DNA of 64,000 nt from Streptomyces sp. YIM 130001 (lineage in GTDB: Bacteria; Actinomycetota; Actinomycetes; Streptomycetales; Streptomycetaceae): contig NZ_KZ984551.1 of the NCBI RefSeq assembly GCF_003574445.1, forward strand, positions 256,262-320,261. The letters are read 5' to 3'. The translations under genes were made by a program, and so were the position numbers. The notes under the pieces were generated by a model. The model ran no database searches. It was not told where the DNA came from and saw only the letters and a program-made list of their open reading frames with translations. Positions 26,999-36,349 of this stretch are shown here, in pieces; within the stretch, counting starts at the first letter, position 1; every line of letters begins with the position of its first letter.

Positions 26999-27985
26999 TT
27001 ACAGAACGGCCAGGATGTCGACGGAGAAGACGAGCGTGGAATTGGCCGGGATGCCCTGCTGCTTCTTGTCGCCGTAGCCGAGGTCCGGCGGCACCACGAT
27101 CATCACGCGGCTGCCCGCCTTCTTCCCCTTGAGGCCCTGCGACCAGCCCTTGACGACCTGCGACAGCATGAACTGGGCCAGCTCGCTGCGCTTGTAGGTC
27201 GAGTCGAACTCCTTGCCGCCGTCCCACAGCACGCCCTTGTACTGGACCAGGACGCCGTCGGACTCCTTGAGCTCCGGGCCGTCCCCCTCGATGACGTAGC
27301 TGGACACCAGCTTCTTGGGGGCGTCCTTCTCGGGAACCTTGATGGACGGGGCCTTGCCGTCAGTGTTCGTCCCGATCTTCGGCAGGTCCATGTTGCTCTG
27401 CGCCACGTCCTTGCCCTTGGCGGAGCTCTTGCCGTTGAAGGTGCCGACGATGTCGACCACGAACACCAGGGTGTCCGTGCCCTTGATGCCACCCTGCGGG
27501 TTGCCCTGCTTGCCGTAGCCGAGGGCCGGCGGGATGGCCAGCTGCACCCGGCTGCCGATCTGCTTGCCGACCAGCGCCTGGTCCCAGCCCGGGATGACCT
27601 TGCCGGTCCCGATCGGGAACGCGGCCGGCTTGCCCCGGTCGTAGGAGTTGTCGAACACCTTGGCCGTGTCCCAGATCTGGCCCAGGTAGTCGGCCTGCAG
27701 ATAGTCGCCCTTGACGACCTTGCCGCCCTTGCCCGCGACCAGCGTCTTCACCGCGAGGTCCTTCGACGGCTTGCCGGAACCCTTCGCCACGGTCGGCTTG
27801 TCACCGAACTTCGTGCCCTTGGTGACCTCCGGCAGCGGCCCGTCCACAATCTTCGCGTTGGGCGCCTGGGACTCGGAAGGGCTCTTGCTGGACTTGGCCT
27901 TGGACTTGTCGGCCTCGTCGTCACCGCAGCCGGCAAGCGTGAGCAGTCCTGCGGGAACGGCGAGAAGTAGGGAACGTCGGCGCAC
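26999..27985 (-). CDS. lipoprotein with two tandem FKBP-type isomerase domains
   Basis: A 328-residue protein with a lipoprotein signal MRRRSLLLAVPAGLLTLAGC; the lipidated residue is Cys20. Two FKBP folds follow: about 65-182 (with TGKVIPGWDQALVG and IPPALGYGKQG) and about 215-328 (with SQVVKGWSQGLKGK and VPPDLGYGDKK). The first keeps the classic GWD active-site sequence; the second has GWS and may be less active. It should sit on the outer face of the membrane and help fold exported proteins. It is downstream of pafA, separated from it by a strong hairpin. Confidence 0.9.
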   Translation of the reverse strand: MRRRSLLLAVPAGLLTLAGCGDDEADKSKAKSSKSPSESQAPNAKIVDGPLPEVTKGTKFGDKPTVAKGSGKPSKDLAVKTLVAGKGGKVVKGDYLQADYLGQIWDTAKVFDNSYDRGKPAAFPIGTGKVIPGWDQALVGKQIGSRVQLAIPPALGYGKQGNPQGGIKGTDTLVFVVDIVGTFNGKSSAKGKDVAQSNMDLPKIGTNTDGKAPSIKVPEKDAPKKLVSSYVIEGDGPELKESDGVLVQYKGVLWDGGKEFDSTYKRSELAQFMLSQVVKGWSQGLKGKKAGSRVMIVVPPDLGYGDKKQQGIPANSTLVFSVDILAVL

Positions 27986-28045
27986 GGGGGCCTCATCATC
28001 GGTCGATCGTCGTGGTCGGGTGCGCGCAACTCTACGACGTGGAGA

Positions 28046-28074
28046 AGGCGCCGTACGAGCAACGTACGGCGCCT
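28046..28074 (-). terminator. hairpin terminator after pafA
   Basis: Perfect 12-base arms AGGCGCCGTACG and CGTACGGCGCCT with a five-base loop (AGCAA), about 76 bases past the pafA stop and 60 bases before the FKBP lipoprotein start, all on the minus strand. Confidence 0.8.
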
Positions 28075-28149
28075 CGCGTTGCGTTCCGCATCAGAGCAAC
28101 ACACCCGTGACACGGACCGCGCTGCTTGCCTCCCGGCTCACCTACCGCC

Positions 28150-29511
28150 TCACATACCGGCGATCAACTTCTCCACCCGGTCGTCCACCGACCGGAACGG
28201 GTCCTTGCACAACACCGTGCGCTGCGCCTGGTCATTGAGCTTCAGGTGCACCCAGTCGACGGTGAAGTCCCGGCGCTGCTCCTGCGCACGCCGGATGAAA
28301 TCGCCGCGCAGCCGGGCCCGAGTGGTCTGCGGCGGCACCGACTTGCCCTCGAAGATCTTCAAGTCGTTGCAGATACGCGCCGCTTGCCCCTTCTTCTCCA
28401 AGAGGTAGTAAAGACCCCGACGACGGTGAATGTCGTGATACGCGAGGTCTATCTGCGCGACCCGGGGATGCGACATGGTCATGTTGTTCTTCGCCCGGTA
28501 CCGCTCGATGAGCTTGTACTTCATGACCCAGTCGATCTCGGTGTCGATCCGGTCCAGGTCCTCGTCCCGGATCGCCTCCAGAGCACGGCCCCACAGCTCC
28601 AGAACCCGCTCCACCGTCCCGGTACGGATCCCGCGCCGCTCGCAGAAGTCCACGGCCTTCTCGTAGTACTCCTGCTGCACCTCGAGCGCCGAGGCCTCAC
28701 GGCCACTGGCAAGACGCACCTTGCGCCGCCCCGTGATGTCGTGACTCACCTCCCGGATCGCCCGGATCGGGTTCTCCAGCGTCAGGTCACGCATCACCGT
28801 GCCGGCCTCGATCATGCGCAGCACCAGGTCGGTCGCCCCGACCTTCAGCATCATCGTCGTCTCGGACATGTTGGAGTCGCCGACGATCACGTGCAGACGG
28901 CGATAGCGCTCCGCATCCGCATGCGGCTCGTCCCGGGTGTTGATGATGGGCCGGGACCGGGTGGTCGCCGAACTGACACCCTCCCAGATGTGCTCGGCCC
29001 GCTGACTGACGCAGTAGACCGCACCCCGCGGGGTCTGCAGCACCTTGCCCGCACCGCACAGCAGCTGACGGGTGACCAGGAACGGAATCAGGATGTCCGC
29101 CAGCCGGGAGAACTCCCCGTGCCGGGCCACCAGATAGTTCTCGTGGCAGCCGTAGGAGTTGCCGGCCGAATCGGTGTTGTTCTTGAAGAGGTACACGTCG
29201 CCCGCGATTCCCTCCTCGTGCAGGCGGCGTTCGGCGTCGACGAGGAGGCCTTCCAGGATGCGTTCCCCGGCTTTGTCGTGGGTGACCAGCTCGGTCACGT
29301 TGTCACATTCCGGGGTGGCGTACTCCGGATGGGAACCCACGTCGAGGTAGAGGCGGGCGCCGTTCCGCAGAAACACATTGCTGCTGCGGCCCCATGACAC
29401 GACTCGGCGGAAGAGGTAGCGCGCCACTTCGTCAGGCGACAGACGGCGCTGTCCCCTGAACGTGCACGTGACGCCGTACTCGTTCTCCAGCCCGAAAATG
29501 CGGCGGTCCAT
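28150..29511 (-). CDS. pafA: Pup ligase PafA
   Basis: A 453-residue carboxylate-amine ligase of the glutamine-synthetase-related Pup ligase family. Landmarks are GLENEYG with Glu9, Asp57 in [30 protein letters not shown] and [13 protein letters not shown]. It joins the C-terminal glutamate of Pup to substrate lysines using ATP. The absence of the extended Dop loop distinguishes it from the second family member at 34604-36115. It starts only nine bases after the MFS gene stop, so read-through from that gene is possible. A hairpin ends the transcript. Confidence 0.96.
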   Translation of the reverse strand: MDRRIFGLENEYGVTCTFRGQRRLSPDEVARYLFRRVVSWGRSSNVFLRNGARLYLDVGSHPEYATPECDNVTELVTHDKAGERILEGLLVDAERRLHEEGIAGDVYLFKNNTDSAGNSYGCHENYLVARHGEFSRLADILIPFLVTRQLLCGAGKVLQTPRGAVYCVSQRAEHIWEGVSSATTRSRPIINTRDEPHADAERYRRLHVIVGDSNMSETTMMLKVGATDLVLRMIEAGTVMRDLTLENPIRAIREVSHDITGRRKVRLASGREASALEVQQEYYEKAVDFCERRGIRTGTVERVLELWGRALEAIRDEDLDRIDTEIDWVMKYKLIERYRAKNNMTMSHPRVAQIDLAYHDIHRRRGLYYLLEKKGQAARICNDLKIFEGKSVPPQTTRARLRGDFIRRAQEQRRDFTVDWVHLKLNDQAQRTVLCKDPFRSVDDRVEKLIAGM

Positions 29512-29520
29512 GACTGAACA

Positions 29521-30780
29521 TTACGCCTGATGACCCGCGCTGAAACCGTGTTCGGCCGCACCGTTTCGATCACTTTCCGACGCACCGCCAGTACCCGTAC
29601 CACGCCCGGGAACTGCGAGGACCCGACTCGTCGCCACCAGAACGAGCAACGCCGCCACTCCCCCGGCCCCCGCCACGACGAACCCCCACGCCGTCCCACC
29701 GACCTCGACAGCCGGTCCCGCAACGCCCGTTCCCAGCGCCGCACCCACCCCGAACGTCGTCACCAGCCAGGAGAACGCCTCGGTCACCGTGCCCACCGGA
29801 GCATGCCGGTCCACCACGATGAACGCACACGCCAGCGACGGCGCCAGGAACAACCCCGACACCACGGCGAGCAGACACATCGCCACCACACCAGGAGTGA
29901 GCGCCAACGGCAGATAGCCCAACGCGAGCAGCCCCACCAGAATCCGCAGCCGCCGCTCCGGCACACCGGCCCACTGCCGCGCCCCGTACAGCGCACCACC
30001 CACCAGGGCGCCCAGACCCAGCGCCGCCATCAGCCAGCCGTACACCGACTCACGGCCGTGATCGTCCGCGTACGCCACCCCCGCCACCGTGATCGACCCC
30101 AGCGCAAGCCCCACGAAGAAGAACGAACCGAGCAGCGCCAACAGCCCCGGCGACCTCAACGCCCCCAGCCAGTGCGCCTCACGCGCCGCCGACCGCCAGG
30201 CGCGCGACGGCTCCGACACCACCACCGACAGAGCGCCGACCACACCGATCACATTGATCACCAAGAGCGCCGCGCCCGCCGACCAGAGCGACACCACCAA
30301 GGTCACCAGCAGCGGGCCGACGGTGAACATCACCTCCTGCGCCACCGCATCCAGCGCATACGCCGCGTGCACCCGCTCCGAGCGGCCGAGCACACTGGGC
30401 CACAGCGCCCGCAGACCGCCCTCGAGCGGCGGCGTGAACACACCGGCCATCGCCACCGCCGCATACGCGAGCGGCAGCGCATCGATCCCCACCAGGGCGA
30501 ACGCCGCCATCCCGAGCCCCGAGAGCAGCGCAGCCGGCAGCATCACCCGCGGCTGCCCCCGCAGATCCACCGCACGCCCGAGCAGCGGCTGCCCCACCGC
30601 CGTAGCGATCCCGTACACCGCCGCGAGGGCACCCGCCAGGCTGTAACTGCCGCCCTCCGCACGCACGAACAGCACGATCGCGATGTGCCCGGTGGCATTG
30701 GGCAACCGGCCCACCAACGTCCCCGCGAGCAACCGCGCCGCATGCCGGGTGCGCAGCAGATCCAGATATCCCGAGGCCAT
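29521..30780 (-). CDS. MFS transporter
   Basis: A 419-residue major-facilitator protein with 12 predicted helices, starting MASGYLDLLRTRHAARLLAG and including the loop RAVDLRGQPRVML between helices 2 and 3. The ATG at 30780 is chosen because the alignment-like hydrophobic core begins there; earlier in-frame codons read into the promoter region. It is divergent from a LacI-family regulator 141 bases away, which probably controls it. The substrate is unknown; a sugar is suggested only by the LacI neighbour. It is nine bases upstream of pafA. Confidence 0.88.
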   Translation of the reverse strand: MASGYLDLLRTRHAARLLAGTLVGRLPNATGHIAIVLFVRAEGGSYSLAGALAAVYGIATAVGQPLLGRAVDLRGQPRVMLPAALLSGLGMAAFALVGIDALPLAYAAVAMAGVFTPPLEGGLRALWPSVLGRSERVHAAYALDAVAQEVMFTVGPLLVTLVVSLWSAGAALLVINVIGVVGALSVVVSEPSRAWRSAAREAHWLGALRSPGLLALLGSFFFVGLALGSITVAGVAYADDHGRESVYGWLMAALGLGALVGGALYGARQWAGVPERRLRILVGLLALGYLPLALTPGVVAMCLLAVVSGLFLAPSLACAFIVVDRHAPVGTVTEAFSWLVTTFGVGAALGTGVAGPAVEVGGTAWGFVVAGAGGVAALLVLVATSRVLAVPGRGTGTGGASESDRNGAAEHGFSAGHQA

Positions 30781-30808
30781 GGCCCGCCCTTCGACCCCAT
30801 CAAGTTTT

Positions 30809-30834
30809 ACGTATAACGTTCGGGGCCATACGTA
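30809..30834. promoter_or_regulatory. candidate LacI-family operator in MFS/lacI divergent region
   Basis: The 11-mer ACGTATAACGT (30809-30819) is a gapped palindrome of ACGT around ATA, followed at 30829-30834 by TACGTA. This AT-richer patch lies in the 141-base divergent region between the MFS gene and the LacI-family gene, where an autoregulatory operator would be expected. Confidence 0.4.
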
Positions 30835-30921
30835 CCATGAACGCCAACCACAGGTCCACCGCACGGACCCGGACCACCGCCCCGCAGACACACCCGGCGA
30901 CCCCGCCCCACGGAGACACTC

Positions 30922-31941
30922 GTGACCACACCCGCCGCGAGCACCCGCCCCACCGGCAAGGACGTCGCCCGCGCCGCCGGCGTCTCCCAAGCCGCCGTCT
31001 CCCTCGTCCTCGCCGACAAATGGCACGGCCGCGTCTCCCCCGACACCGCACAACGCGTCCGCGACGCCGCCCACCGCCTCGGCTACCGCCCCAACGTCGC
31101 CGCCCGCAACCTCCGCCTGGGCACCACCCGCACCGCCCTCCTCGTCGTACCGGCCCTCACCAACGACTTCTTCGCCCGCGTCTACACCGGCGCCGCCGAC
31201 ATCGCCGCCCAACACGACTTCGGCGTCGTCGTCTACCCCTCACCCACCGGCATCGGCCCCGCCAAAGACCCCTTCTCCTCCGCACGCTCCGCCCTCGACG
31301 GCGTCATCGCCTCCTCCATGGCCGCCACCTCGCTCACCGCCATCCGCGGCGCCGCGCTCCCCCTCGTCATGCTCGACAGCGACCCCGACGACCCACTACC
31401 CGCCACCCACGTCAACCTCGCCCTCGCCGAGGGCATGCGCCAGGTCGCCCACCACCTCACCGCACTCGGGCACCGGCACATCCTCCACCTCGCCGCCGAC
31501 ATCGACTCCTGGACCTTCGCCGTACGCGCCCGCGCCCTGGCCGCCGCACTCCGCACCACCCCCGGAACGCACCTGAGAACCGCCCCCACCCCCCTCACCG
31601 TCCACGGCGCCCTGAACACCACCCTCCACGCCCTCGACACCACCGGCCCACGCCCCACCGCACTCGTCTGCGACGACGACCTCATCGCCGCCGGCGCCTG
31701 CAAAGCCGCCCGCCGACTCGGTCTCCACATCCCTCAGGACCTCTCCATCACCGGATTCGACGACCTCACCCTCGCCACCGCACTCGAACCCGAACTCACC
31801 ACCGTCCACCTCCCCGCCGAACAAGTCGGCGAACGCGGCATGCAAGCCCTCCTAGCCCTCCTGGACGGCCACACCCCCCGCACCGACCCACTCCCCACCA
31901 CCCTCGTCGTACGCGACTCCACCGCCCCGCCCCCCGACTGA
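30922..31941 (+). CDS. LacI-family transcriptional regulator
   Basis: A 339-residue regulator. The N-terminal LacI helix-turn-helix is clear (about 12-60, KDVARAAGVSQAAVSLVL followed by the hinge GYRPNVAARNLR), and the rest is a periplasmic-binding-like sugar domain ending in a family-typical FDDLTLATALEPELTTV segment. GTG 30922 follows GGAGA. It is divergent from the MFS gene and most likely represses it and itself. Its stop faces the prcA stop 76 bases away with no strong terminator between them. Confidence 0.9.
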   Translation: MTTPAASTRPTGKDVARAAGVSQAAVSLVLADKWHGRVSPDTAQRVRDAAHRLGYRPNVAARNLRLGTTRTALLVVPALTNDFFARVYTGAADIAAQHDFGVVVYPSPTGIGPAKDPFSSARSALDGVIASSMAATSLTAIRGAALPLVMLDSDPDDPLPATHVNLALAEGMRQVAHHLTALGHRHILHLAADIDSWTFAVRARALAAALRTTPGTHLRTAPTPLTVHGALNTTLHALDTTGPRPTALVCDDDLIAAGACKAARRLGLHIPQDLSITGFDDLTLATALEPELTTVHLPAEQVGERGMQALLALLDGHTPRTDPLPTTLVVRDSTAPPPD

Positions 31942-32017
31942 CCCACCCCTGGACAGCACTGCGCCCCCGCACCGCAGAAGCAGCACGAGGGCGCAACGGA
32001 CCGACACAAGCCGGCGA

Positions 32018-32788
32018 CTACTCCTCAGCGTCTCCCGAGGACGACGACTCCGAAGCGTCACCCTCCGCCTCATCAGCCCCCGCACCCGAATCCGGCACGA
32101 GCAACCCCGACAACTGCTCCCCCACGATCCGCCGGAACTTCCGCTGCTGCGGCCGCGTACGGTCAAGAACCGCCACCTCGAGGCGCTCCGCAGGAATCTC
32201 CCGCTCACCGCCGTTCGGCTCCCGCGACAACGCCTTCACCGCAAGCTGCAACGCCTCGGCCAACGTCATCCCGTCCCGATGGCGCTGATCAAGGAAATTA
32301 CTGATCATCTCCGAATTGCCACCCACGGCCACCGAACCGTGCTCATCCACGATCGACCCGTCGTGCGGCAACCGATAAATCTGATCACCCTCGGCCTCAC
32401 TACCGACCTCGGCAACCACCAACTCCACCTCGTACGGCTTCTCCGCATTGCTCGAGAAGATCGTGCCGAGGGTCTGCGCGTACACGTTCGCCAGACCGCG
32501 CGCCGTCACATCACCACGGTCATAGGTGTAACCCCGCAGATCCGCATAGCGCACACCACCGATCCGCAGATTCTCGTACTCGTTGTACTTGCCGGCGGCC
32601 GCGAAACCGATCCGGTCATAGATCTCGCTGAACTTGTGCAGCGCACGGGACGGATTCTCGCCGACGAACACAATGCCGTCGGCAAACTGCAGCACAACCA
32701 GGCTGCGACCGCGCGCAATACCCTTCCGGGCATACTCCGCCCGGTCGGCCATGGCCTGCTGAGGTGAGACATAGAACGGCGTCGACAC
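32018..32788 (-). CDS. prcA: proteasome alpha subunit PrcA
   Basis: A 256-residue alpha-type 20S subunit: STPFYVSPQQAMADRAEYARKG forms the gating N-terminal helix region, and GRSLVVLQFADGIVFVGEN begins the core fold. There is no catalytic Thr propeptide. The C-terminal 35 residues are acidic and Ser-rich, probably disordered. Alpha rings cap the beta rings and dock the ATPase. The GTG at 32788 lies 88 bases after the prcB stop. It is the last gene of the pup-endonuclease-prcB-prcA series. Confidence 0.96.
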   Translation of the reverse strand: MSTPFYVSPQQAMADRAEYARKGIARGRSLVVLQFADGIVFVGENPSRALHKFSEIYDRIGFAAAGKYNEYENLRIGGVRYADLRGYTYDRGDVTARGLANVYAQTLGTIFSSNAEKPYEVELVVAEVGSEAEGDQIYRLPHDGSIVDEHGSVAVGGNSEMISNFLDQRHRDGMTLAEALQLAVKALSREPNGGEREIPAERLEVAVLDRTRPQQRKFRRIVGEQLSGLLVPDSGAGADEAEGDASESSSSGDAEE

Positions 32789-32876
32789 CGGCTACCCGTC
32801 CCTTCCTGTCAGTGACGTGAACAACCCCTCCGGCAACCCGGCGGGCAACTGAAGAACCGCTACCGCAACCGCCACG

Positions 32877-33722
32877 TCAGAGCAGCTCCGCACGCGGACC
32901 GTCCGGCTGCTGCATACGACGATCCGTGATCGCCCGAGCCAGCTCCTGCGACTCCTGCTCACCCAGCCGCCGGAAACCACTCTCCGTGATCACCGTGACC
33001 ACCGGATAGATCCGCCGAGCCAGATCCGGACCACCTGTCGCCGAATCGTCGTCCGCCGCGTCGTACAGGGCCTGCACCACGAGCGTCGTCGCCTGCTCCT
33101 CCGACAGATCCTCCCGGAACAGCTTCTTCATCGACCCACGGGCGAACACCGAACCCGAACCCGTCGCCGCGAAGCCCGTCTCCTCCGACCGGCCACCGGC
33201 CACGTCGTACGAGAAGATCCGGCCCCTGCCCCGATCCACGTCGAAACCCGCGAACAACGGCACCACAGCAAGACCCTGCATCGCCATGCCCAGATTCGAC
33301 CGGATCATCGTCGACAGACGATTCGCCTTGCCCTCGAGCGAGAGCTGCGCACCCTCCACCTTCTCGAAGTGCTCCAGCTCCAGCTGGAACAGCTTCACCA
33401 TCTCCACAGCCAGGCCGGCCGTACCCGCGATACCCACCGCCGAGTACTCGTCGGCCGGGAACACCTTCTCGATGTCCCGCTGCGCGATCATGTTCCCCAT
33501 CGTCGCCCGACGGTCACCGGCGAGCACCACGCCCCCGGGGAAAGTCGTCGCCACGATCGTCGTGCCGTGCGGCGCCTCCACCATGCCCTTCACAGGCGGC
33601 AGTTGACGATTGCCCGGCAACATCTCCGGCTGATGATCCGACAGGAAGTCCACGAACGACGAGGACCCCGGCGTCAGGAAGGCAGCTGGTAGACGCCCGG
33701 TGCTACGAGGATTGGCTTCCAC
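32877..33722 (-). CDS. prcB: proteasome beta subunit PrcB
   Basis: A 281-residue beta-type subunit. The propeptide (about 53 residues) ends at the motif APHG, after which Thr54 in [11 protein letters not shown] becomes the catalytic N-terminal nucleophile. GDRRATMGN carries the conserved catalytic Asp/Arg/Lys-equivalent region. The GTG at 33722 is chosen because GGAAGG precedes it; earlier codons would read far into the upstream gene. Even so, the first 49 bases overlap the end of the endonuclease VII-like gene in another frame. That overlap suggests coupled translation. Confidence 0.95.
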   Translation of the reverse strand: MEANPRSTGRLPAAFLTPGSSSFVDFLSDHQPEMLPGNRQLPPVKGMVEAPHGTTIVATTFPGGVVLAGDRRATMGNMIAQRDIEKVFPADEYSAVGIAGTAGLAVEMVKLFQLELEHFEKVEGAQLSLEGKANRLSTMIRSNLGMAMQGLAVVPLFAGFDVDRGRGRIFSYDVAGGRSEETGFAATGSGSVFARGSMKKLFREDLSEEQATTLVVQALYDAADDDSATGGPDLARRIYPVVTVITESGFRRLGEQESQELARAITDRRMQQPDGPRAELL

Positions 33723-34255
33723 GAGTTTCCTTCCAGATATGCGGCCGCGCGCCTTATGGCGTCCGGTCGATCCTTGAACTGCCCCAGCGCAGCGTTGCAG
33801 CTGAAGCACAACATGCCACGGACCCTACCCGTCTCGTGGTCGTGATCCACATGTTCGGCAGGAGCCGAGAGACAGATGCAGCAGACGCCGTGCTGCTCCG
33901 CGAGCAGGGCCTCCAACTCCTCGGGCTTCAAGCCGTACTTGCGCTGGAAGTAGGCGACGCGATTGCGCTCAGCACGGCAGCTGCGGCAGTAACTCGCCCA
34001 CCCGTCCGAGGACGACTTGTTCCGCTCCCACTCGGAGTGGGGCTTGGTCTGCTCGCACTGGGGGCAACGCTTGTGGCCCTCCGGGACGTAGACCTTGACC
34101 CGGACGGTCTTCCCCTGAGCCTCCTGACGGCGCCGGTAGTACTCGGCGGCACATTCACGGCAATTGACCTGCAGGCCGTCCGGCCGGGACTTGTTCTTCG
34201 CGAAAGCCCCGACCGGTAGCACCTGCTGACATGCCGAGCACTTCTTCCCGTTCAT
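33674..34255 (-). CDS. endonuclease VII-domain (HNH/treble-clef) protein with two N-terminal zinc ribbons
   Basis: A 193-residue protein. Two tandem zinc-ribbon-like repeats come first: CSAC at 6-9 with CREC at 32-35, and CPQC at 64-67 with CRSC at 90-93. A recombination endonuclease VII-type domain follows (about 105-180), with CCIC at 125-128, the catalytic [12 protein letters not shown] at 136-147 and CFSC at 150-153. It lies eight bases after pup and overlaps prcB by 49 bases, so it is made with the Pup-proteasome. The nuclease motif looks intact. I recall a similar gene at this place in other Streptomyces, but no function in proteolysis is known to me. Confidence 0.88.
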   Translation of the reverse strand: MNGKKCSACQQVLPVGAFAKNKSRPDGLQVNCRECAAEYYRRRQEAQGKTVRVKVYVPEGHKRCPQCEQTKPHSEWERNKSSSDGWASYCRSCRAERNRVAYFQRKYGLKPEELEALLAEQHGVCCICLSAPAEHVDHDHETGRVRGMLCFSCNAALGQFKDRPDAIRRAAAYLEGNSWKPILVAPGVYQLPS

Positions 34256-34263
34256 ATACGTGG

Positions 34264-34482
34264 TTATTGTCCACCCTTTTGAACGAATGACCTCACGAAG
34301 TCCTCGGCGTTCTCCTCCAAGACATCGTCGATCTCGTCCAGAACCGAGTCCACGTCATCGTCCAGCTTCTCCTGGCGTTCCTTGAGGTCCTCGGAGACGG
34401 CCGCGTCCTCGACCTGCTCCTCGGTCTCCTCGGTGGAACGCGTCGCCTTCTGCTGTCCGCCGCCGGTGTCCTTGGTCGCCAT
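34264..34482 (-). CDS. pup: prokaryotic ubiquitin-like protein Pup
   Basis: A 72-residue acidic, largely disordered protein. It has the family core LDDDVDSVLDEIDDVLEENA and the C-terminal FVRSFVQKGGQ. The last residue is Gln, so Dop must deamidate it to Glu before PafA can attach it. The ATG at 34482 begins MATKDTGGGQQK, as in other Streptomyces Pup proteins; an upstream in-frame ATG would add 24 unlikely residues. It is the first gene of the run leading to prcA. Confidence 0.97.
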   Translation of the reverse strand: MATKDTGGGQQKATRSTEETEEQVEDAAVSEDLKERQEKLDDDVDSVLDEIDDVLEENAEDFVRSFVQKGGQ

Positions 34483-34520
34483 GTACCTCACCCCGCTCGG
34501 TGTCGACGTTTCTTGATCAG

Positions 34521-34573
34521 ACCCTATAGCCGGGGTCCGACATCGGCCTCGCACTTTCTCAACGTGCGAGGCC
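34521..34573 (-). promoter_or_regulatory. hairpin and -10-like box between dop and pup
   Basis: Arms GGCCTCGCAC (34545-34554) and GTGCGAGGCC (34564-34573) form a perfect ten-base stem about 30 bases past the dop stop. Further along on the minus strand lies TATAGGGT (34528-34521), a good Streptomyces -10 sequence about 40 bases before the pup ATG. Together they suggest that dop transcripts end here, at least in part, and that pup has its own promoter. No convincing -35 was seen. Confidence 0.45.
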
Positions 34574-34603
34574 CACCTCTGTGATTCCCCCGCCGGCCGG
34601 CTT

Positions 34604-36115
34604 TCAGCCGCCGGAGAGCACGCGGACCAGCTCTTCCGCTGTCCTGCAGCGGTCGAGCAGGGCCTTCACGTGGTTACGCGTTCCGCGTAGCGGTTCGAGG
34701 GTCGGTACTCGTTGGAGGGAGTCGCGGCCGGGGAGGTCGAAGATGACCGAGTCCCAGGAAGCTGCTGCGACGTCGTCGGCGTACTGCTCGAGGCAGCGGC
34801 CGCGGAAGTAGGCCCGAGTGTCCTCGGGCGGCTTGCTCTGGGCCCGCTGAACGGTTTCCTCGTCGAGGAGGCGCTGCATCTTGCCGCGGGCGGCGAGGCG
34901 GTTGTAGAGGCCCTTGTCGGGGCGTACGTCGGCGTACTGGAGGTCGACGAGGTGGAGGCGCGGGGCGTCCCATTCGAGGTTGTCGCGACGCCGGTAGCCC
35001 TCCATGAGTTCGCGTTTGGCGACCCAGTCGAGTTCGCCCGACAGGCTCATGGGGTCGGTTTCGAGGCGGGTGAGGACGTCTTCCCAGCGGTGGAGTACGT
35101 CTCGGGTCTGTTCGTCCGCGTCGGCTCCGTAGCGTTCCTCGACGTATTTGCGGGCGAGCTCGTAGTACTCCATCTGGAGTTGGACGGCGGTGAGGGTGCG
35201 TCCGCTACGGAGGGTGATGAGGTGGTGGAGGCTGGGGTCGTGGGAGACCTCGTGGAGGGTGCGGACGGGCTGGTCGACCGCGAGGTCCACGTTGATGAAG
35301 CCGTCCTCGATCATGGAGAGGACGAGGGCGGTGGTGCCGAGTTTGAGGTAGGTGGAGAGCTCGGAGAGGTTGGCGTCGCCGATGATCACGTGGAGGCGTC
35401 GGTATTTCTCCGCGTCCGAGTGGGGTTCGTCGCGGGTGTTGATGATGGGGCGTTTGAGGGTGGTCTCCAGGCCTACTTCGACTTCGAAGTAGTCGGCGCG
35501 CTGGCTGATCTGGAAGCCGTGCTCCTTGCCGTCCTGGCCGAGGCCGACGCGGCCCGCGCCGGTGACGACCTGGCGGGAGACGAAGAAGGGGGTGAGGTGG
35601 CGCACGATGTCGGAGAAGGGGGTTTCCCGCTTCATCAGGTAGTTCTCGTGCGTGCCGTAGGAGGCGCCCTTGTTGTCGGTGTTGTTCTTGTAGAGGTGGA
35701 TGGGCTGAGCGCCGGGGAGTTGTGCGGCCCGTTCGGCGGCTTCGGCCATGATGCGTTCGCCGGCCTTGTCCCAGAGGACGGCGTCGCGGGGGTTGGTGAC
35801 TTCTGGGGAGCTGTACTCGGGGTGGGCGTGGTCGACGTAGAGGCGTGCGCCGTTGGTGAGGATGACGTTGGCGAGGCCGATGTCTTCGTCGGTGAGTTGG
35901 CTGGAGTCGGCGGTTTCGCGTGCGAGGTCGAAGCCGCGGGCGTCCCGGAGCGGATTCTCTTCCTCGAAGTCCCATCGGGCGCGTCGTGCCCGATGCATCG
36001 CCGCCGCGTAGGCGTTGACGATCTGGGATGAGGTGAGCATGGCATTGGCGTTGGGGTGTCCGGGTACGGAGATGCCGTACTCGGTCTCGATGCCCATTAC
36101 TCGCCGTACGGTCAT
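34604..36115 (-). CDS. dop: Pup deamidase/depupylase Dop
   Basis: A 503-residue homologue of PafA with the Dop hallmarks: GIETEYG with Glu10, the long inserted loop around residues 45-80 ([16 protein letters not shown]), and Asp95 in [14 protein letters not shown], the proposed nucleophile. [15 protein letters not shown] and [13 protein letters not shown] are conserved. It deamidates Pup-Gln to Pup-Glu and removes Pup from substrates. It is downstream of arc, from which it is separated by a hairpin, and upstream of pup. Confidence 0.95.
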   Translation of the reverse strand: MTVRRVMGIETEYGISVPGHPNANAMLTSSQIVNAYAAAMHRARRARWDFEEENPLRDARGFDLARETADSSQLTDEDIGLANVILTNGARLYVDHAHPEYSSPEVTNPRDAVLWDKAGERIMAEAAERAAQLPGAQPIHLYKNNTDNKGASYGTHENYLMKRETPFSDIVRHLTPFFVSRQVVTGAGRVGLGQDGKEHGFQISQRADYFEVEVGLETTLKRPIINTRDEPHSDAEKYRRLHVIIGDANLSELSTYLKLGTTALVLSMIEDGFINVDLAVDQPVRTLHEVSHDPSLHHLITLRSGRTLTAVQLQMEYYELARKYVEERYGADADEQTRDVLHRWEDVLTRLETDPMSLSGELDWVAKRELMEGYRRRDNLEWDAPRLHLVDLQYADVRPDKGLYNRLAARGKMQRLLDEETVQRAQSKPPEDTRAYFRGRCLEQYADDVAAASWDSVIFDLPGRDSLQRVPTLEPLRGTRNHVKALLDRCRTAEELVRVLSGG

Positions 36116-36306
36116 GCGGCCCTCCTTGCCCGGCGGCGCTCCTGTTCGGGAGCGGCGCTCAAGTACCGCTGGTTCTCCGGTGCGTGTGCGGTGCCCGTCC
36201 CCGCACTGCGCGACTCGGCGGTAGGGATGAGCCTAGAACGGCTTTGCGCTGGTGGGCAGGTCAATTCAGTCATTGCTGCGGCTCTGGTCGGTCCCGGAAA
36301 GCAGTG

Positions 36307-36339
36307 GGCTGCGGGTGCCCGCCGGGGGCACCCGCAGCC
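36307..36339 (-). terminator. hairpin terminator after arc
   Basis: Perfect 13-base arms GGCTGCGGGTGCC (36307-36319) and GGCACCCGCAGCC (36327-36339) with a seven-base loop, starting 11 bases past the arc stop. It separates arc from dop. The remaining bases up to the dop start at 36115 contain no gene and should hold the dop promoter, which I could not place. Confidence 0.8.
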
Positions 36340-36349
36340 GCCCTGTGTT

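Noticed and set aside
30837..32288. A long plus-strand frame rich in Arg, Pro and His covering the LacI-family gene
   Set aside because: Extreme codon skew and no domain; the LacI-family frame on the same strand is clearly the real gene.
33674..33722. Frameshift or assembly error at the prcB/endonuclease junction
   Set aside because: Both proteins end and begin in family-typical ways (GVYQLPS and [14 protein letters not shown]), so a true overlap is more likely.
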